64,000 nucleotides of DNA from Novosphingobium cyanobacteriorum (GTDB lineage Bacteria > Pseudomonadota > Alphaproteobacteria > Sphingomonadales > Sphingomonadaceae). The notes beneath the pieces were generated by a model. That model saw nothing but the letters and a program-made list of their open reading frames with translations. It had not been told where the DNA came from and searched no databases. Shown piece by piece: positions 17,484-25,191 of the stretch. How positions within the stretch are numbered: the first letter of the stretch is position 1; each line of letters starts with the position of its first letter. A program made the position numbers and the translations under genes. Where the stretch lies: the NCBI RefSeq assembly GCF_029436685.1, contig NZ_JAROCY010000009.1, forward strand, positions 62,001 to 126,000, written 5' to 3'.

Positions 17484-18665
17484 ATGGACCAGGCGCTGAT
17501 GATGGATGGAACCGCACCTGCTGATGCACAGCCGGTGCGGTTGACCCCGGCAGGCCTTGCCTGCGCGGTGGTGATCGGGATCATCGGTGCGCTGGTGATT
17601 TTCCTGACACCTGCTTTCCTTGCGCTGGTGGCGCAGCAAAGCGGGTTCGATAACGATCAGTTGGGCTACCTCGCCGCCTGGGACATCAACGCCATGGGCG
17701 TTACCGTCGGCCTCAGCACCTTCGCGCTCTCTCGCGTGCGCTGGCGGCTGGCGGTGGCGACCGGGCTGGTGCTGATTGCGGCGGGCAACCTGCTGACAGG
17801 CTTGGCCGCCGGATTCACCGCAATGGCCGCAGCCCGAGTTGTGGCCGGCGCGGGTGAGGGCATCGCCATCGGTTTCGCCTTTGCGGCCCTGGGCCGCGCC
17901 CGCAATCCGGACCGTGCGTTCTCGATCTACCTCGTGGCGGGCGCGCTATTCAGTTCGCTGGTCCTTTATGCACTGCCACAGATACAGGCCGCCTTTGCGC
18001 CGCGCACTGTCTTTACGGTGGTGGCCGTGGCCAGCCTTTTGGCAATTCTCACGCTCAAAGCGCTGCCCGACGGATCGACCGACGAGGTGGACATGTTTGC
18101 GGGCGGCGGTGCGCTCGATCGGCGCATCGCCTTCGGATCGCTGGTTGGCGTGTTCCTGCTGTTCTTCGCCATGGGGGCTGGTTGGAGCTATTCCGAGCGC
18201 ATCGGGATCGAGAGTGCGGTGCCGGTGGGCACCATTGCGAGCGGTCTTTCGATCGGCACGATGGCCGGCGTGGTTGCGGCGGGACTTGCCGGGTTCCTGC
18301 CGCCTCGCTGGGGCAGGGCTGGCCCTCTGATCGTGAGCGCCATAACCGGTGTGATCGGCTTCCTGATGTTTCGCGGGCAGGTGAGCGGCAGCACCTTCAT
18401 CATCGCCTGCGTGCTGATGATGTTCAGCTGGAACTTTGCCCAGCCGCTGCTTTCGGGAATCTGTTCGGAGGCTTGCCAGCGCGGGCGAGTGGTCTGCGCG
18501 ATGGGTTCAATCCAGACCTTCGGCACCGGCCTTGGCCCTGCGGCTGCGGCGGCCACCTTGGCCACGGGCAGTTTCAACCTGATGCTCTATGCCTGCTGCG
18601 TGATCCTCGTGCTAAGCGTTGTCGCCACGATCTGGGCTACGTGGGAAACGAAAAAGGCGGCCTGA
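17484..18665 (+). CDS. MFS transporter
   Basis: Integral membrane protein of 393 aa with about 12 hydrophobic segments, beginning LACAVVIGIIGALVIFLTPAFLALVA. It has the cytoplasmic loop between halves (about 190-215) and a family-like RVVAGAGEGIAIGFAFAALGRARNP region in TM4-5. Probably takes up or exports the substrate of the co-transcribed aminotransferase. GGAAGGGGC precedes ATG 17484. The stop codon lies in the loop of a terminator hairpin. Confidence 0.83.
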   Translation: MDQALMMDGTAPADAQPVRLTPAGLACAVVIGIIGALVIFLTPAFLALVAQQSGFDNDQLGYLAAWDINAMGVTVGLSTFALSRVRWRLAVATGLVLIAAGNLLTGLAAGFTAMAAARVVAGAGEGIAIGFAFAALGRARNPDRAFSIYLVAGALFSSLVLYALPQIQAAFAPRTVFTVVAVASLLAILTLKALPDGSTDEVDMFAGGGALDRRIAFGSLVGVFLLFFAMGAGWSYSERIGIESAVPVGTIASGLSIGTMAGVVAAGLAGFLPPRWGRAGPLIVSAITGVIGFLMFRGQVSGSTFIIACVLMMFSWNFAQPLLSGICSEACQRGRVVCAMGSIQTFGTGLGPAAAAATLATGSFNLMLYACCVILVLSVVATIWATWETKKAA

Positions 18666-18675
18666 GCCGCCTTTT
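18652..18675 (+). terminator. Rho-independent terminator after the MFS gene
   Basis: AAAAGGCGGC and GCCGCCTTTT form a 10-bp stem with the 4-nt loop CTGA. The loop contains the TGA stop codon of the transporter. The T-run is part of the right arm. Confidence 0.8.
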
Positions 18676-18700
18676 CGCCAATCGCTTTCGCTTGGGAGGG

Positions 18701-18736
18701 AACGGGGGCGCCGGTCGCAGGACCGGCGCCCCCGTT
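18701..18736. terminator. Perfect 16-bp hairpin, likely bidirectional terminator
   Basis: Arms 18701-18716 and 18721-18736 are exact reverse complements with a 4-nt GCAG loop. It lies between convergent genes, 4 bp from the stop of the minus-strand SDR. There is no U-tract on either side, so it could equally be a transcript-end stabiliser. Confidence 0.6.
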
Positions 18737-18740
18737 GGCT

Positions 18741-19544
18741 TTAGAGGAACACTGCGCGCGAGAGGCCGCCATCCACGGCGATGGATTCGCCAGTGATGCC
18801 GCTGCCAAGCTTCGAGCACAGGAATACGATCGGATCGGCAACTTCCTCCACCTCAAGCATGCGCTTGAGCGCGGCGGGATCCCCCGCCTCGCGCTTGACT
18901 ATGGCATCAACCGTGGTGCCTTCCTCGGCGGCCATTTCGGCGAACCATTCCTCGATATGTTCGGTGCGGGTCACGCCGGGGTGGATGATGTTCACGGTGA
19001 TGCCATCCTTGCCCACTTCGTCGGACAGGGTCTTGGTGAAGTGGACCAGCGCGGTGTTGCGCATACCGGAAAGCGCCTCGGTGCAACGCGCGGTCAGTCC
19101 GCCGACATTGACGATGCGACCCCAGCCCGCCTTGCGCATATGCGGGACGCAAGCCTTGGCCGTGCGGAAGTATCCGAACAGCTTGGTGTTGAGGTCCAGC
19201 ATCAGGGCGTCTTCGTCAGCCAGTTCGATGGCGTTGCGCACCAGCCCGCCTGGCGCTGCGGCGCAGTTCACCAAGATGTGCACGGCGCCAAAGCGTTCGA
19301 CTGCCGCCGCAACCAGTGCCTCGACTGATTCCTTCGACGTCGTGTCAGTCGGCACGGCGATGATCTCGCCACCGGTGGTGGCGCGCAGTTCTTCGGCGGC
19401 CGCTTCCAGCTTTGACGCGGTGCGCGCCGCAATGACCACCTTGGCCCCCGCGAGCGCGAGCTTGCGTGCGGTTTCCTTGCCGATGCCGACGCCGCCGCCG
19501 GTGATGACGGCAACCTTGCCGTCGAGTCCCAAATCAAGGTTCAT
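18741..19544 (-). CDS. SDR-fold protein lacking the YxxxK catalytic motif (paralogue 1)
   Basis: SDR of 267 aa with an intact nucleotide-binding motif TGGGVGIG (15-22) and a VNCAA motif. The active site is replaced: where classical SDRs have Ser and Y-x-x-x-K, this one has VNVGG (G149) and S159-G-M-R-N163 before TALVHFTK. The C-terminal HPGVTRTEHIEEWF is also conserved in the paralogue at 26765, so the change is not random decay. It may use another acid/base or be a non-redox SDR. ATG 19544 has GGGGAGATC upstream. It follows the hydratase gene by 22 bp on the same strand. Confidence 0.83.
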   Translation of the reverse strand: MNLDLGLDGKVAVITGGGVGIGKETARKLALAGAKVVIAARTASKLEAAAEELRATTGGEIIAVPTDTTSKESVEALVAAAVERFGAVHILVNCAAAPGGLVRNAIELADEDALMLDLNTKLFGYFRTAKACVPHMRKAGWGRIVNVGGLTARCTEALSGMRNTALVHFTKTLSDEVGKDGITVNIIHPGVTRTEHIEEWFAEMAAEEGTTVDAIVKREAGDPAALKRMLEVEEVADPIVFLCSKLGSGITGESIAVDGGLSRAVFL

Positions 19545-19566
19545 TTCCAGATCTCCCCATCGAATC

Positions 19567-20337
19567 TCATGGTACGAGTGTGATGCAGGCGGCGTCGATC
19601 CCGCCGAACCCTGCGCGAATGTCATCCCCGGCCTTCACCTCGGTCGCGCCGGTGCAGCTGCCCGATGCAACCAGCTGTTCGCGCCGCAATCCGCCTTCGC
19701 CATTGACGCAAAGCCAATTGGCCAGCCACGCCAGCGCGTCGATCGGATTGCCCATCACGCGGGCCGAATTGCCGTTTTCCTGCACTTCGCCATTGCGCGT
19801 CATGGTGACGGGAAGATCTGCAAAGCGCTCTTCCCACGTCCATGCCAGCCTCTTGCCGAGCACCAGTGCATAACCCATTGCATTGTCCGCCACAAACGAT
19901 CCCAGTGGCAGGTCGCTGGTCTCGAAGCGCGTGGCGGCAAGCTCGATCCCGGCGTAGATCGCCTTGATCGCAGGCAGCACGGACTCGCGCGTGTAGGGCG
20001 CACCCTCGGGAGGCAGGTCACTGCCCAGCTCGAAGACAATCTCTGCCTCGGCATAGGTTTCCGCCCAGGCTGTCCGCGCTTCCGCCCCGCTGTTCAGAAT
20101 GGCACTGGCGGCCAGCCTTCCAACGGCGGGTTCGGCGGCACCGAATGCTTCGCGCGCGGGGGCGGAGGTAAGCGCCAGTTTCCACACCATCACCGGCATG
20201 TTGCTGCCCGCCATCACCGAGCGCTGGATGGCATAGGCCTGCTCCAATGTCGGCTCCTGCGCGGGCAGGGCGCAGGGAACGCCAAGGCGTCGTGCCTGCA
20301 CCAGCACGGCATCAAGCGGCTTGTCAGCTTCGCGCAT
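19567..20337 (-). CDS. 2-oxopent-4-enoate hydratase family protein (FAH superfamily)
   Basis: 256-aa member of the hydratase/decarboxylase branch of the fumarylacetoacetate-hydrolase superfamily (MhpD/HpaH-like), hydrating 2-oxo-4-enoates at a divalent metal. Visible are QAYAIQRSVM, VWKLALTS, the metal-site segment AEAEIVFELG, and the C-terminal VNGEGGLRREQLVASGSCTGATEVKAGD. ATG 20337 has GGGGAAG upstream. It forms a two-gene unit with the YxxxK-less SDR and is divergent from the aldehyde dehydrogenase, 203 bp away. A meta-cleavage type step is likely; the true substrate is unknown. Confidence 0.82.
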   Translation of the reverse strand: MREADKPLDAVLVQARRLGVPCALPAQEPTLEQAYAIQRSVMAGSNMPVMVWKLALTSAPAREAFGAAEPAVGRLAASAILNSGAEARTAWAETYAEAEIVFELGSDLPPEGAPYTRESVLPAIKAIYAGIELAATRFETSDLPLGSFVADNAMGYALVLGKRLAWTWEERFADLPVTMTRNGEVQENGNSARVMGNPIDALAWLANWLCVNGEGGLRREQLVASGSCTGATEVKAGDDIRAGFGGIDAACITLVP

Positions 20338-20540
20338 CGTTCGATCTTCCCCATGGCGCAGGACTCGGACAGGCCGGTCGACGCCTTCAATTGTCGCTCC
20401 TATGAAACAACGCGACCATAAAATCAATTATTGTTTACTCAATGCAGGTGCGTTATCAGGTGATTCGAAATGAGATGCAGCCTGTCGCAAACATTCGTTT
20501 CTTCAGGGCTGCGTTCACGCCAGATCCCAGGGGAGTGTCC

Positions 20541-22064
20541 ATGTCCGCAGTCGCCCAAGCCAGCGCGCCAGACGCGTTCTCCATCGCAAGCCGGCTAGAG
20601 GCCGGACTGAAGGGCGCCCCGCGCGGCCTGATCATCGATGGCAAGACCGTCTCTGCCGTTTCGGGAAAGACCTTCGCCACACACAATCCTGCCACGGGCA
20701 AGGAAATCTGCCAGGTGGCCGAAGGCGGTGCGGCGGATGTCGATCTGGCCGTGCAGGCCGCGCGCCGTGCGCTGAACAATCCCGCCTGGCGCGACATGAG
20801 CGCGGTGGATCGCTCGCTGCTGCTCAACCGGCTGGCTGACCTGATCGAGCGCGATGCGCAGGACCTTGCGGTGCTGGAATGCATCGACAACGGCAAGCCC
20901 GCCACCCTGACCAAGGCGGTGGAGATCGAAGGATCGATCAAGACCTTCCGTTATTTCGCGGGCTGGCCGACCAAGTTCGGCGGGGAAACCCTGCCGGTGT
21001 CGCCGCGCAGCGGAGCGAAGATCCTCAACTATACGCTGCGCGAACCTGTGGGCGTCTGCGGCCTGATCGTGCCGTGGAACTATCCGATGTCGATGGCGGC
21101 ATGGAAGGTTGCTCCGGCCCTGGCGGCGGGCTGCACCGTGGTGCTCAAGCCGGCCGAGCAGACCCCGCTCACCGCGCTGCGTCTGGCTGAACTGGCGCTC
21201 GAAGCGGGTATTCCGGCGGGCGTGTTCAACGTCATCACCGGCTTTGGCGAGGCGGGCGCGGCGCTGGTCGACCACCCCGGTGTGGACAAGGTCGCCTTTA
21301 CCGGTTCGACCGAAGTGGGCAAGGCCATTGTCCGTGGCAGCACGGGCAACCTCAAGAAGGTCAGCCTCGAACTCGGCGGCAAGTCGCCCCAGATCGTGTT
21401 GCCCGATGCCGATCTGGATGCGGCGGCGGCCTCCATCGCCGCGGGCATCTTCTTCAACCAGGGGCAGACCTGCACCGCCGGTTCGCGCCTCTATGCCCAT
21501 GCCGACATCCACGACGACCTGCTGGCGCGCATCGCCGATCACGCGGCGAAGCTGACCATCGGCAACGGGCTTGATCCCTCAGTGAACTTCGGCCCGCTGG
21601 TGTCCGAAGAGCAGTGGGACCGTGTCAGCTCCTATGTCGAGATCGGCCAGCGCGAAGGTGCGGAGCTGGTCATCGGCGGGTCGCGCCCTCAGGGCCTGGA
21701 CGAGGGCTTCTTCTTCCAGCCGACGATCATGGCCAACGCGGGGCGTGACATGCGCATCGTGCGTGAGGAAATCTTTGGCCCGGTGCTCAGCGCGCTAAGC
21801 TGGTCGGATCCGGAAGACCTGGTGGCGCAGGCCAACGATTCCGATTTCGGCCTTTCCGCCGGGATCTGGACGAACAACCTCAAGCAGGCACACCGCCTGG
21901 CCGCGGCGGTGAAGGCGGGGACCGTGTGGGTCAACTGCTTCAACCTGGTGGACAATGCGACGCCGTTTGGCGGATTCAAGCAGTCGGGCTGGGGCCGCGA
22001 ACACGGCCGCCAGGCAATGGAACTCTACAGCGAAGTGAAGAGCGTCTGGGTCAACCTCAGCTGA
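20541..22064 (+). CDS. Aldehyde dehydrogenase (betaine/phenylacetaldehyde type)
   Basis: NAD-dependent aldehyde dehydrogenase of 507 aa. E278 in LELGGKSP is the general base and C311 in NQGQTCTAGSR the nucleophile; the oxyanion asparagine is in PWNYPMSMAAWK. The end GREHGRQAMELYSEVKSVW is typical of PAD/BADH-like enzymes. ATG 20541 has GGGGAG upstream. It heads the plus-strand catabolic run that continues to about 28.6 kb, so the pathway probably passes through an aldehyde. Confidence 0.88.
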   Translation: MSAVAQASAPDAFSIASRLEAGLKGAPRGLIIDGKTVSAVSGKTFATHNPATGKEICQVAEGGAADVDLAVQAARRALNNPAWRDMSAVDRSLLLNRLADLIERDAQDLAVLECIDNGKPATLTKAVEIEGSIKTFRYFAGWPTKFGGETLPVSPRSGAKILNYTLREPVGVCGLIVPWNYPMSMAAWKVAPALAAGCTVVLKPAEQTPLTALRLAELALEAGIPAGVFNVITGFGEAGAALVDHPGVDKVAFTGSTEVGKAIVRGSTGNLKKVSLELGGKSPQIVLPDADLDAAAASIAAGIFFNQGQTCTAGSRLYAHADIHDDLLARIADHAAKLTIGNGLDPSVNFGPLVSEEQWDRVSSYVEIGQREGAELVIGGSRPQGLDEGFFFQPTIMANAGRDMRIVREEIFGPVLSALSWSDPEDLVAQANDSDFGLSAGIWTNNLKQAHRLAAAVKAGTVWVNCFNLVDNATPFGGFKQSGWGREHGRQAMELYSEVKSVWVNLS

Positions 22065-22103
22065 TCCAGATCAGGCGCCAAAACAGCAGGAACGGGACTT
22101 TTC

Positions 22104-23138
22104 ATGGGCAGGACACTCATTGTCGCAACCGACGGACAGGCCGTCATGCGCAGCCACGACGACGGCAAGAGCTGGTATCGCATCAACATCCGGCAGGATC
22201 TGGAATATGACGATCGCGTCCGCTGCCTGCTGGTCGATCCGGCCAACCCGGATGCGGTCTTCGCCGGAGCTGAAAAGGGCCTGTTCTACAGCTCCGATTG
22301 CGGCGTCCACTGGAAGCGGATCGATTGCGCGCTGAACGGCTATGCCGTGTGGAAGCTCGCCGTCAGCGAGAGTGACCCCAAGATCATGTACGCCGGCACC
22401 GGCGCGCCCTCGCGCTCGGCGCTGTTCCGCTCCACCGATGGCGGCCAGACCTGGGAACAGACACCGCTGGAGATGCCGGAATTCTGCGAAGGCGTGAACC
22501 GTCCGCGCATGCTGGCGGTGGTGGTTGACCCGCAGGACCCGAAGGACGTCTGGGCCGGCGTGGAAGAAGGCGGCCTGTGGCGCAGCCGGGATGGTGGTGA
22601 CACCTGGGACCGCATCGACAACACCTGGTCAGCGTTCGGTGGCAATTCCGACCTGCACGACATCATGATCCTGCCGCAGGCTGATGGCAGCAAGGTGCAC
22701 CTCGCGCTCACCGTGATCGCGCTCTATCGCTCCACCGACGACGGCAAGACCTGGGAACGCACTCCGGCCAAGGAGGCCTGGGGTCTGCGTTACTCGCGTG
22801 TCCTGCTGCGCAAACCCGGCAGCGCGACCGAGATTGCCGTCGGCATCGGCGATGGCACACCCGGCACGACCGCGGCAATCCTGACTTCGCATGATGCGGG
22901 GCTCAGCTGGACCCATGCGGAACTCGACAAGCCGTCGAACTCTTGCATGTGGGCCTTCGGGTCCAATCCGGCTGACCCGGATTTCCTGCTTTCTGCCAGC
23001 AAGTTCGGCTATCTCTATCGCAGTACGGACGGTGGGCGGACCTGGGCCAAGGAATGGCGCGAGTTCAACGAGATCACCGATCTGGCATGGATTCCGGGGG
23101 TTCCGGAAGATCTGGGGTTGCCGCATGTCACCAATTAA
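22104..23138 (+). CDS. Cytoplasmic seven-bladed Asp-box (BNR/sialidase-like) propeller protein
   Basis: 344-aa protein built of seven regularly spaced Asp boxes (S-x-D-x-G-x-x-W): residues 17, 63, 110, 161, 210, 262 and 307, a repeat of about 45-52 residues per blade. This pattern is a beta-propeller, as in sialidases and VPS10/photosynthesis-factor folds. It has no signal peptide and opens directly with the first blade, so it should be cytosolic, unlike most Asp-box proteins. No glycosidase residues can be assigned. It lies between an aldehyde dehydrogenase and a VOC gene with a 14-bp overlap to the latter. Role unknown: it could be a lactonase-like enzyme or a scaffold. Confidence 0.8.
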   Translation: MGRTLIVATDGQAVMRSHDDGKSWYRINIRQDLEYDDRVRCLLVDPANPDAVFAGAEKGLFYSSDCGVHWKRIDCALNGYAVWKLAVSESDPKIMYAGTGAPSRSALFRSTDGGQTWEQTPLEMPEFCEGVNRPRMLAVVVDPQDPKDVWAGVEEGGLWRSRDGGDTWDRIDNTWSAFGGNSDLHDIMILPQADGSKVHLALTVIALYRSTDDGKTWERTPAKEAWGLRYSRVLLRKPGSATEIAVGIGDGTPGTTAAILTSHDAGLSWTHAELDKPSNSCMWAFGSNPADPDFLLSASKFGYLYRSTDGGRTWAKEWREFNEITDLAWIPGVPEDLGLPHVTN

Positions 23139-23589
23139 GGTCGATCACATCGCGCACGTTGTCCTCTTCGTGCGCGATCCCGAGGCTTCGGCGCAGTGGT
23201 ACTGCGACGTGCTCAACATGAAGATCACCGCACGCGCGGGTGATGGGCCCTACAAGGGCGGCGTCTTCATGAGTTTTGGGGAGAGCGATCACGACATCGC
23301 CCTTTTCAAAGCCGAGGACGGGGCGACCAAGGGCAAGGAGTTCGAGCACATTGGCCTGATGATGGCCGGTACCAGCATGGACGACCTGCGCGCCAACTAC
23401 GCCTACTTCCGCGAGCGCGGCGTAGAAATTGCCGAGATTCTCGACCATGGCGTTTCGGTCGGCATCTACTTCTATGACCCCGACGGCCATATGCTTGAAG
23501 TGTTCTGCCAGAAGGTGCCGCAGCATGGCGGCCTCTCGCAAGCCGAACTGCACCGCAACCAAGGCCAGGCCGATCCCGTAACCTTTTGA
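23125..23589 (+). CDS. VOC family protein (glyoxalase/extradiol dioxygenase fold)
   Basis: 154-aa single vicinal-oxygen-chelate module. The predicted metal ligands are His in VDHIAHVV (start of strand 1), His in FEHIGLMM and Glu in MLEVFCQ. Members chelate Fe or Mn and catalyse extradiol cleavage, isomerisation or epimerisation. Length fits a homodimeric small VOC enzyme rather than a two-domain catechol 2,3-dioxygenase. ATG 23125 overlaps the propeller gene by 14 bp, so translation is probably coupled. Confidence 0.83.
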   Translation: MSPIKVDHIAHVVLFVRDPEASAQWYCDVLNMKITARAGDGPYKGGVFMSFGESDHDIALFKAEDGATKGKEFEHIGLMMAGTSMDDLRANYAYFRERGVEIAEILDHGVSVGIYFYDPDGHMLEVFCQKVPQHGGLSQAELHRNQGQADPVTF

Positions 23590-23638
23590 TCGCGAGCCGC
23601 CCGAAGGTGGCCGCAAGACAGTATACTGGGGAGTTATC

Positions 23639-24244
23639 ATGACCACTTACGCCGCCAATTTCGGCGCCTTTCACGTTCGCCGCTGGTATGCGCAGGTCCA
23701 GGAGATCTGGGCAGGCGAGACGGGCGCCGCTGCCGACGGTGCGCCGCTGTTCAAGTACATGATCGGCGCCTGCATCAAGAACCCATACGCGGGCCAGTTC
23801 GTTGAAGACCTTTCCGCGTGGATCGAAGCATCGCCTGAACTGGGTGTGGAAATCGGTCGGCGGCTCAATGCGCTTTCCGGCAATGCCAAGATCGAAAGCT
23901 ATGGCAAGGCGATCCTGGTTGGCCTTGATGGCGAGTATGAGCATGGCAATGCGCTGCTGACGAACCCTGCTGCGAACCCGATCCGCGATGCCGTGGGTGG
24001 TGGCGCTTCGTGGGTGCCTTCGACTGGCAAACGGGGCGTGCCGGGCACGATCCTTGATATTCCGCTCGGCCACAAGGACGCGCTTTACGTGCGTTCGCAC
24101 TATGACACTATGAGCGTTTCGTTCGACGATGGGCCGAACCGCGACGAAGTGATCGTGTGCTGGGCCTTCGCAACGCGCGGGCGTCTCAACGCGCGCCTCG
24201 GCGGCCTCCGTGCAGAGGACGCCGAAGGCAACGGTCTGACCTGA
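23639..24244 (+). CDS. AA_synth family protein (DUF1185-type)
   Basis: 201-aa protein matching the 'amino acid synthesis' family (PF06684): the segment IGACIKNPYAGQFVEDLSAWIE and the later NPAANPIRDAVGGGASWVPSTGKRG are characteristic. Family members sit in catabolic clusters with VOC proteins, hydrolases and acyl-CoA enzymes; no reaction is well established. GGGGAG precedes ATG 23639. It is in line with the VOC gene (49 bp) and the hydrolase (14 bp). Confidence 0.75.
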   Translation: MTTYAANFGAFHVRRWYAQVQEIWAGETGAAADGAPLFKYMIGACIKNPYAGQFVEDLSAWIEASPELGVEIGRRLNALSGNAKIESYGKAILVGLDGEYEHGNALLTNPAANPIRDAVGGGASWVPSTGKRGVPGTILDIPLGHKDALYVRSHYDTMSVSFDDGPNRDEVIVCWAFATRGRLNARLGGLRAEDAEGNGLT

Positions 24245-24258
24245 TCGGGCCGCACCAA

Positions 24259-25191
24259 ATGTCCGCATCCGCCGCATCCGCCGCATCCGCCCAGGCCCCG
24301 CTCCCCGTCGCTCTGCTCGACGGGGAGCGGACCCGCACCGTCGTCAACGGCGAGCAACGCATTCACGTGCGCGAATGGGGTGACCCTGCGCGCCCGGCGA
24401 TCGTGCTGCTGCATGGTCTGCGCGGTTATTCGGGCACCTGGCGCAACCTTGCCCGTGCGTTGGCCGACAGGTTCCACCTGATTGCCTTTGATGCGCGGGG
24501 ACGCGGTGAAAGCGGCTGGGACGCTGCCCGCAACTACTACACCGACGCTTATGTCGGCGATCTCGAAGCGGTGATCGCCGCGTTCGGGCTGACACGCTTC
24601 ACCCTCATTGGTCATTCGATGGGCGGTACGACATCCTACGTCTATGCGGCAGCGAACCCCCAGAGGCTGGATGCATTGGTGGTGGAAGACATCACCGCCG
24701 GTTCCTCGGTCTCGGGCGCTGGCTTTGAACGCATCGTCGCGGAGATGAAGGCGCTGCCCACGCGGTTCGCCGATTGGGCGGAGGCGCGGGCCTATTGGCG
24801 CAAGTTGCGTTCCAACCTGCCCGATTCCGCAATCGAGGAACGGTTGTGGGAGAGCATGCGCACCGATGCCGATGGTTCGGTGATCTGGCGCTATGACGCA
24901 GAAGGCATTGCCGCCACGCGCGTCGCTCCCGATCCCGCGAGGGTGGTCGATCTGTGGCCGGTCATCGCCGCGATCGACGTGCCTACGCTCGTCGTCCGCG
25001 GCGGCAAGTCCGACTTCTGCAATCTTGCTTCGGTCGAACAACTTGAGGCGCAGAATCCCATGCTGCGCCACGCCACCGTCGATGACGCCTCGCACTATGT
25101 CCATGACGATGCACCGGAGGAGTTTCTCCGCCTCGTTGAACGCTTCCTCGCCCGCATCGGCGTGGCCGCCAAGCAGGATCAGCAAGCATGA
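24259..25191 (+). CDS. Alpha/beta-hydrolase
   Basis: 310-aa alpha/beta-hydrolase with the oxyanion motif LLHGLRGYSGTW (about 50-61), the nucleophile elbow GHSMGG, and catalytic His in DDASHYVHDD near the C-terminus; the acid is probably Asp in RGGKSDF. It could be a C-C bond hydrolase of a meta-cleavage product or an ester/lactone hydrolase. ATG 24259 follows a 3x GCATCCGCC coding microrepeat region at its N-terminus (Ala/Ser-rich). Its stop overlaps the next start (ATGA). Confidence 0.85.
   Translation: MSASAASAASAQAPLPVALLDGERTRTVVNGEQRIHVREWGDPARPAIVLLHGLRGYSGTWRNLARALADRFHLIAFDARGRGESGWDAARNYYTDAYVGDLEAVIAAFGLTRFTLIGHSMGGTTSYVYAAANPQRLDALVVEDITAGSSVSGAGFERIVAEMKALPTRFADWAEARAYWRKLRSNLPDSAIEERLWESMRTDADGSVIWRYDAEGIAATRVAPDPARVVDLWPVIAAIDVPTLVVRGGKSDFCNLASVEQLEAQNPMLRHATVDDASHYVHDDAPEEFLRLVERFLARIGVAAKQDQQA
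24265..24291 (+). repeat. Three tandem copies of GCATCCGCC
   Basis: Exact 9-bp unit repeated three times, in frame at the hydrolase N-terminus. It encodes an Ala-Ser-Ala type low-complexity tail, and copy number may vary between strains. Confidence 0.8.

Noticed and set aside
16004..17584. 526-codon minus-strand frame
   Set aside because: Exactly antisense to the omega-aminotransferase, whose PLP motifs are complete; the frame has no domain features.
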